Shown here piece by piece: positions 60,937-64,000 of a stretch of DNA of 64,000 bases. Position 1 is the first letter of the stretch. Every line of letters begins with the position of its first letter. The position numbers and the translations under genes are program-made. Under the pieces are notes generated by a model. It was not told the origin of the DNA, searched no databases, and was given only the letters and a program-made list of their open reading frames with translations. Origin of the DNA: Virgibacillus_P tibetensis (lineage in GTDB: Bacteria > Bacillota > Bacilli > Bacillales > Amphibacillaceae); NCBI RefSeq assembly GCF_036026595.1, contig NZ_JARZFX010000006.1:62001-126000 (forward strand), given 5' to 3'.

Positions 60937-61659
60937 GTGGATCATGGAGCACCAATAGTAGAAGACGTATTTGGAATATCCTGGCTTGACTTTAATTTGT
61001 CAAATGTACTTATGATAGCTATAACTTCATTGATTGTGTTTGTTCTTTGTGTGCTGGGTGCCAGAAAGCTGCAAATGAAACCGACTGGTGCACAAAACTT
61101 CATGGAGTGGATCCTTGAATTTATCAAAGGAATAATTAATGACACGATGGATTGGAGGACAGGGAAGGTTTTCCTGCCGCTGGCACTAACATTATTTACT
61201 TACATTCTAGTTGGGAACATGTTAGGTGTTATGACGAACGGCGTGTTCGGTCATGACCTGTGGTGGAAATCACCGACAGCTGATCCGGGTATTACATTAA
61301 CACTATCCACAATGGTTATTGTGTTGACGCATTACTATGGAATTAAATTACGTGGCGGAAAAGAATATGCAAAAGATTATTTCCGGCCATTACCGTTTTT
61401 ATTTCCAATTAAAATTATTGAAGAGTTCGCGAATACGCTGACACTTGGTTTGCGTCTATTCGGTAACTTGTATGCAGGGGAAGTTCTTCTGGCACTGCTC
61501 GTTGGACTGACAACTTCAAGTGTATTAGGCTTTGTGGGTGGAGCAATACCATTCTTGGCTTGGCAAGGTTTCAGTATATTTATTGGAGGAATACAAGCAT
61601 TTATCTTCACTATGCTGGCAATGGTTTACATGTCGCATAAAGTTAGTGAAGAGCATTAG
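60937..61659 (+). CDS. atpB: ATP synthase F0 subunit a
   Basis: A 240-residue polytopic subunit that forms the proton half-channels with the c-ring. The essential arginine is in the block ANTLTLGLRLFGNLYAGEVLLALL. The GTG at 60937 is chosen because aaagagggg precedes it; an earlier GTG at 60913 overlaps the atpI stop. About six transmembrane helices. Confidence 0.96.
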   Translation: MDHGAPIVEDVFGISWLDFNLSNVLMIAITSLIVFVLCVLGARKLQMKPTGAQNFMEWILEFIKGIINDTMDWRTGKVFLPLALTLFTYILVGNMLGVMTNGVFGHDLWWKSPTADPGITLTLSTMVIVLTHYYGIKLRGGKEYAKDYFRPLPFLFPIKIIEEFANTLTLGLRLFGNLYAGEVLLALLVGLTTSSVLGFVGGAIPFLAWQGFSIFIGGIQAFIFTMLAMVYMSHKVSEEH

Positions 61660-61748
61660 TATTGTTAATTAACCAGTTTTAATAGTTAACTATTGGAACC
61701 GGAAATTATTAAAAAACTTATATAACTATTTTGAGGAGGATTTATATT

Positions 61749-61955
61749 ATGGGAGCTTTAGCAGCTGCAATTGCAGTAGGATTAGGTGCACTAGGTGCTG
61801 GTATTGGTAACGGTTTAATCGTAAGTCGTACAGTTGAGGGGATTGCCCGTCAACCAGAATTAAAAGGTCAACTGCAAACTACAATGTTTATTGGTGTTGG
61901 TTTAGTTGAGGCGATGCCTATCATCGCAGTAGTAATCGCATTAATGGTTATGTAA
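61749..61955 (+). CDS. atpE: ATP synthase F0 subunit c
   Basis: A 68-residue hairpin of two helices (GALAAAIAVGLGALGAGIGNGLIV and TTMFIGVGLVEAMPIIAVVIALMVM) with the polar loop RQPE between them. The ion-carrying glutamate is in GLVEAMPII; the lack of accompanying Gln/Ser/Thr ligands in the first helix points to protons, not Na+. The start follows ttgaggagg. Confidence 0.96.
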   Translation: MGALAAAIAVGLGALGAGIGNGLIVSRTVEGIARQPELKGQLQTTMFIGVGLVEAMPIIAVVIALMVM

Positions 61956-62089
61956 TTTAAATAGAGTAATAATTTAAATGGCGGAGATCATCTTCAAAAG
62001 AACCTTCGCCGTTGCTTATACACTATTCTAGTAAAAAAATTAATTATTATAATTGATGATCGCTAATGAAAGTGAAAGGAGTGAATTAT

Positions 62090-62617
62090 GTGCAAGCATT
62101 CACCGAATATTCGATGATATACGCAGTACTTGGTGGTTTTCGTGTTGGCGATATGTTAATGCAATTGTTCTTCTTTATTGTATTGCTCTTATTAGTGAAG
62201 AAGTTCGCATGGGGCCCAGTAATGAACATGATGGAGAAGCGTGAGAATTACGTTGCAGATGAAATAGAAGCTGCAGAGAAAAGCCGTGTCGAAGCAGAGA
62301 AGACTTCTAAAGAAGCATTCGAACAGCTCCAACAGACGAAAAAAGAAGCACAACAAATAATTGAGGATGCAAAAAATGCTGGTGTCAGACAGGAACAGGA
62401 TATTGTTCAGTCTGCCCGTGCTGAAGCGGACCGCATTAAAGTAGCAGCTCAAGCTGACATACAGAACGAGAAAGAAAAAGCACTTCAAGCGTTACAAGAT
62501 AAAGTGGCATCACTATCTGTGCTTATTGCCAGTAAAGTTATTGAGAAAGAAATTAGTGCACAGGATCAAGAGAAGTTGATCAATGATTACATCAAAGAGG
62601 TAGGAGAAGAGCTATGA
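62090..62617 (+). CDS. atpF: ATP synthase F0 subunit b
   Basis: A 175-residue stalk subunit: one N-terminal transmembrane helix (FRVGDMLMQLFFFIVLLLLV) and a long charged coiled coil. GTG at 62090 is taken as the start because aaaggag is eight bases upstream and it gives the family length. The next gene overlaps by four bases (ATGA at 62614). Confidence 0.95.
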   Translation: MQAFTEYSMIYAVLGGFRVGDMLMQLFFFIVLLLLVKKFAWGPVMNMMEKRENYVADEIEAAEKSRVEAEKTSKEAFEQLQQTKKEAQQIIEDAKNAGVRQEQDIVQSARAEADRIKVAAQADIQNEKEKALQALQDKVASLSVLIASKVIEKEISAQDQEKLINDYIKEVGEEL

Positions 62618-63159
62618 GTGAAGCAGTAGTTGCTAAACGTTATGCAGACGCTCTTTTCCAACTTGGAAGCGAAAAAGCTGTTCTGGAACAATTCGTTGAA
62701 GAGCTCCAGGTAGTGAAAGAAGTATTTCAAACAAATGCAAATTTATATACATTCCTAAAGCATCCTCGTGTTAATAATGCGAAAAAGAAACAGTTCCTGG
62801 AAGAAGTGTTTCAAGGTCTGCAGACAGATGTCGTAAATACATTGAAGTTACTTGTAGAACGCCATCGTGTTGAGATCACTCCATCCATTATTGATCATTT
62901 TCTTCAACTAGTGAATGATGCAAAAGGAATTGCAGAAGCAACAGTATATTCTGTTCGTGAACTATCGGATTCGGAAAGACAGGAGCTAGAAATTTCTTTT
63001 GCCAAGCGTTTTAACAAAAGAAAAATCCAGCTGACAAACATAGTCGATCCTTCCATTATAGGTGGAATCAAAATCCGCATGGGTAACTCGATTTATGACG
63101 GTTCTGTTAGTGGAAAACTAAAAAGAATCGAAAGGAATATTGTAACTGCAAACAAATGA
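62614..63159 (+). CDS. atpH: ATP synthase F1 subunit delta
   Basis: A 181-residue subunit joining F1 to the peripheral stalk. Starts VVAKRYADALFQLG, the family signature, and ends IIGGIKIRMGNSIYDGSVSGKLKRI. Its ATG overlaps the atpF stop, showing translational coupling. Confidence 0.96.
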   Translation: MSEAVVAKRYADALFQLGSEKAVLEQFVEELQVVKEVFQTNANLYTFLKHPRVNNAKKKQFLEEVFQGLQTDVVNTLKLLVERHRVEITPSIIDHFLQLVNDAKGIAEATVYSVRELSDSERQELEISFAKRFNKRKIQLTNIVDPSIIGGIKIRMGNSIYDGSVSGKLKRIERNIVTANK

Positions 63160-63177
63160 CGATAGGGGTGAAATGGT

Positions 63178-64000
63178 ATGAGCATCAAAGCTGAAGAAAT
63201 TAGCAAGCTGATTAAGCAGCAAATCGAAACATTCGATTCAGATATTGAAGTAAGTGATGTCGGCACAGTTATTGAAATTGGGGACGGTATCGCACGTGCT
63301 CACGGTCTTGATAATGTAATGGCCGGAGAGCTTGTTGAGTTTGCAAATGGCGTTATGGGTATGGCACAAAACCTGGAAGAAAGCAACGTAGGTATCGTTA
63401 TTCTGGGACCATATACAGAGATTAAAGAAGGCGATGAAGTTCGTCGCACAGGACGTATCATGCAAGTACCAGTTGGGGAAGAAATGATTGGACGTGTTGT
63501 TAACCCACTTGGACAGCCAATTGATGGTAAAGGACCAGCTGAAACGACAAAGTCTCGTCCAATTGAGTCTGGAGCACCAGGGGTTATGGATCGTAAATCA
63601 GTTGATGAGCCATTACAAACTGGTATTAAGGCGATTGACGCACTTGTTCCAATCGGTCGTGGACAGCGTGAGCTTATTATCGGTGACCGTCAGACTGGTA
63701 AAACAACTGTAGCGGTTGATGCGATTCTAAATCAGGCAGATCAGGACATGATTTGTATTTACGTAGCAATCGGCCAAAAAGAATCAACGGTAAGAAATAC
63801 TGTTGAAACATTCCGTCGTTACGGTGCATTGGATTACACAATTGTTGTATCCGCAGGTGCATCAGATCCGGCACCATTATTGTACCTGGCTCCATATGCA
63901 GGTGTAACAATGGGTGAGGAATTTATGTATAACGGGAAACATGTACTTGTTGTATACGATGACCTATCCAAGCAGGCAGCAGCTTATCGTGAGCTTTCCT
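63178..64000 (+). CDS. atpA: ATP synthase F1 subunit alpha (partial, cut by the window edge)
   Basis: The first 274 residues are present, starting SIKAEEISKLIKQQIE. The beta-barrel domain is followed by the nucleotide-binding domain with the P-loop IGDRQTGKTTVAVDAI and the block ALDYTIVVSASASDPAP-like (VVSAGASDPAPLLYLAPYAG). The reading frame is open to the last base. The start follows ataggggtg. It encodes the non-catalytic nucleotide-binding subunit of the F1 hexamer. Confidence 0.97.
   Translation, partial: MSIKAEEISKLIKQQIETFDSDIEVSDVGTVIEIGDGIARAHGLDNVMAGELVEFANGVMGMAQNLEESNVGIVILGPYTEIKEGDEVRRTGRIMQVPVGEEMIGRVVNPLGQPIDGKGPAETTKSRPIESGAPGVMDRKSVDEPLQTGIKAIDALVPIGRGQRELIIGDRQTGKTTVAVDAILNQADQDMICIYVAIGQKESTVRNTVETFRRYGALDYTIVVSAGASDPAPLLYLAPYAGVTMGEEFMYNGKHVLVVYDDLSKQAAAYRELS

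Overview
The window is ordinary low-GC Firmicute chromosome, almost certainly from a spore-forming Bacillaceae genus of the Oceanobacillus / Virgibacillus / Lentibacillus type. Gene order follows the Bacillus subtilis segment ywdI-ywdK-gerQ-hemQ-pta-lipL-ywfO-ywgA-ywhD-pbpG-ywiB-argS-fadF-rpoE-pyrG-spo0F-fbaA-tal-murAB-glpX-rho-rpmE-tdk-prfA-prmC-spoIIR-ywlB-tsaC-mntP-ywlE-rpiB-ywlG-glyA-upp-atp, with lineage-specific insertions. Sporulation genes (spo0F, spoIIR, gerQ) are present. No rRNA, tRNA, CRISPR array, prophage or intact insertion sequence was seen. The right edge cuts atpA.

Layout. 1-5.6 kb: a membrane acyltransferase, a sugar-nucleotide-reductase-like SDR, a YjiH-type membrane protein on the minus strand, and a UbiB/AarF kinase with a phasin-like partner. 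5.6-9 kb: repeat-rich spacer, an unrecognised 48-residue gene with its own promoter and terminator, ywdI, ywdK, a small membrane protein, gerQ, and a decayed cwlJ. 9-19.4 kb: hemQ, pta, lipL, ywfO-ywgA-ywhD, a class A penicillin-binding protein, ywiB-argS. 19.6-32.1 kb: an acyl-CoA catabolism block (fadF; thiolase, hydroxyacyl-CoA dehydrogenase, two acyl-CoA dehydrogenases, MeaB GTPase, TetR regulator and the fused mutase IcmF), preceded by operator-like palindromes and a catabolite-response element. 32.7-42.1 kb: rpoE, pyrG with a CTP-sensing attenuator leader, spo0F with a sigma-H promoter, fbaA, tal, murAB, glpX, rho, and L31 of the zinc-free type. 42.4-54.9 kb: tdk, a NERD-domain protein bracketed by repeats, prfA-prmC, spoIIR, ywlB-like, tsaC, mntP, ywlE, a chemoreceptor, rpiB, ywlG, glyA. 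55.8-64 kb: upp, mnaA, a Vpr-like secreted protease and the start of the ATP synthase operon.

How the genes work together. The 19.6-32.1 kb block is a degradation route for short and branched acyl-CoAs: dehydrogenases feed electrons towards FadF, hydroxyacyl-CoA is oxidised and cleaved, and IcmF with its chaperone-like G proteins handles isobutyryl-CoA / butyryl-CoA isomerisation. The spoIIR-glyA and rpoE-glpX stretches are conserved housekeeping neighbourhoods.

Most unusual points: (1) at least five intergenic arrays of different sequence share an almost exact 21-bp period, two turns of B-DNA; (2) cwlJ, the cortex-lytic partner of GerQ, is a pseudogene with frameshifts, internal stops and a deletion beside an intact gerQ; (3) three perfect DnaA boxes lie upstream of tsaC (ywlC), where B. 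subtilis also has a DnaA-bound cluster; (4) the acyl-CoA block has several candidate operators; (5) several families of long hairpin-forming intergenic repeats are scattered between operons.
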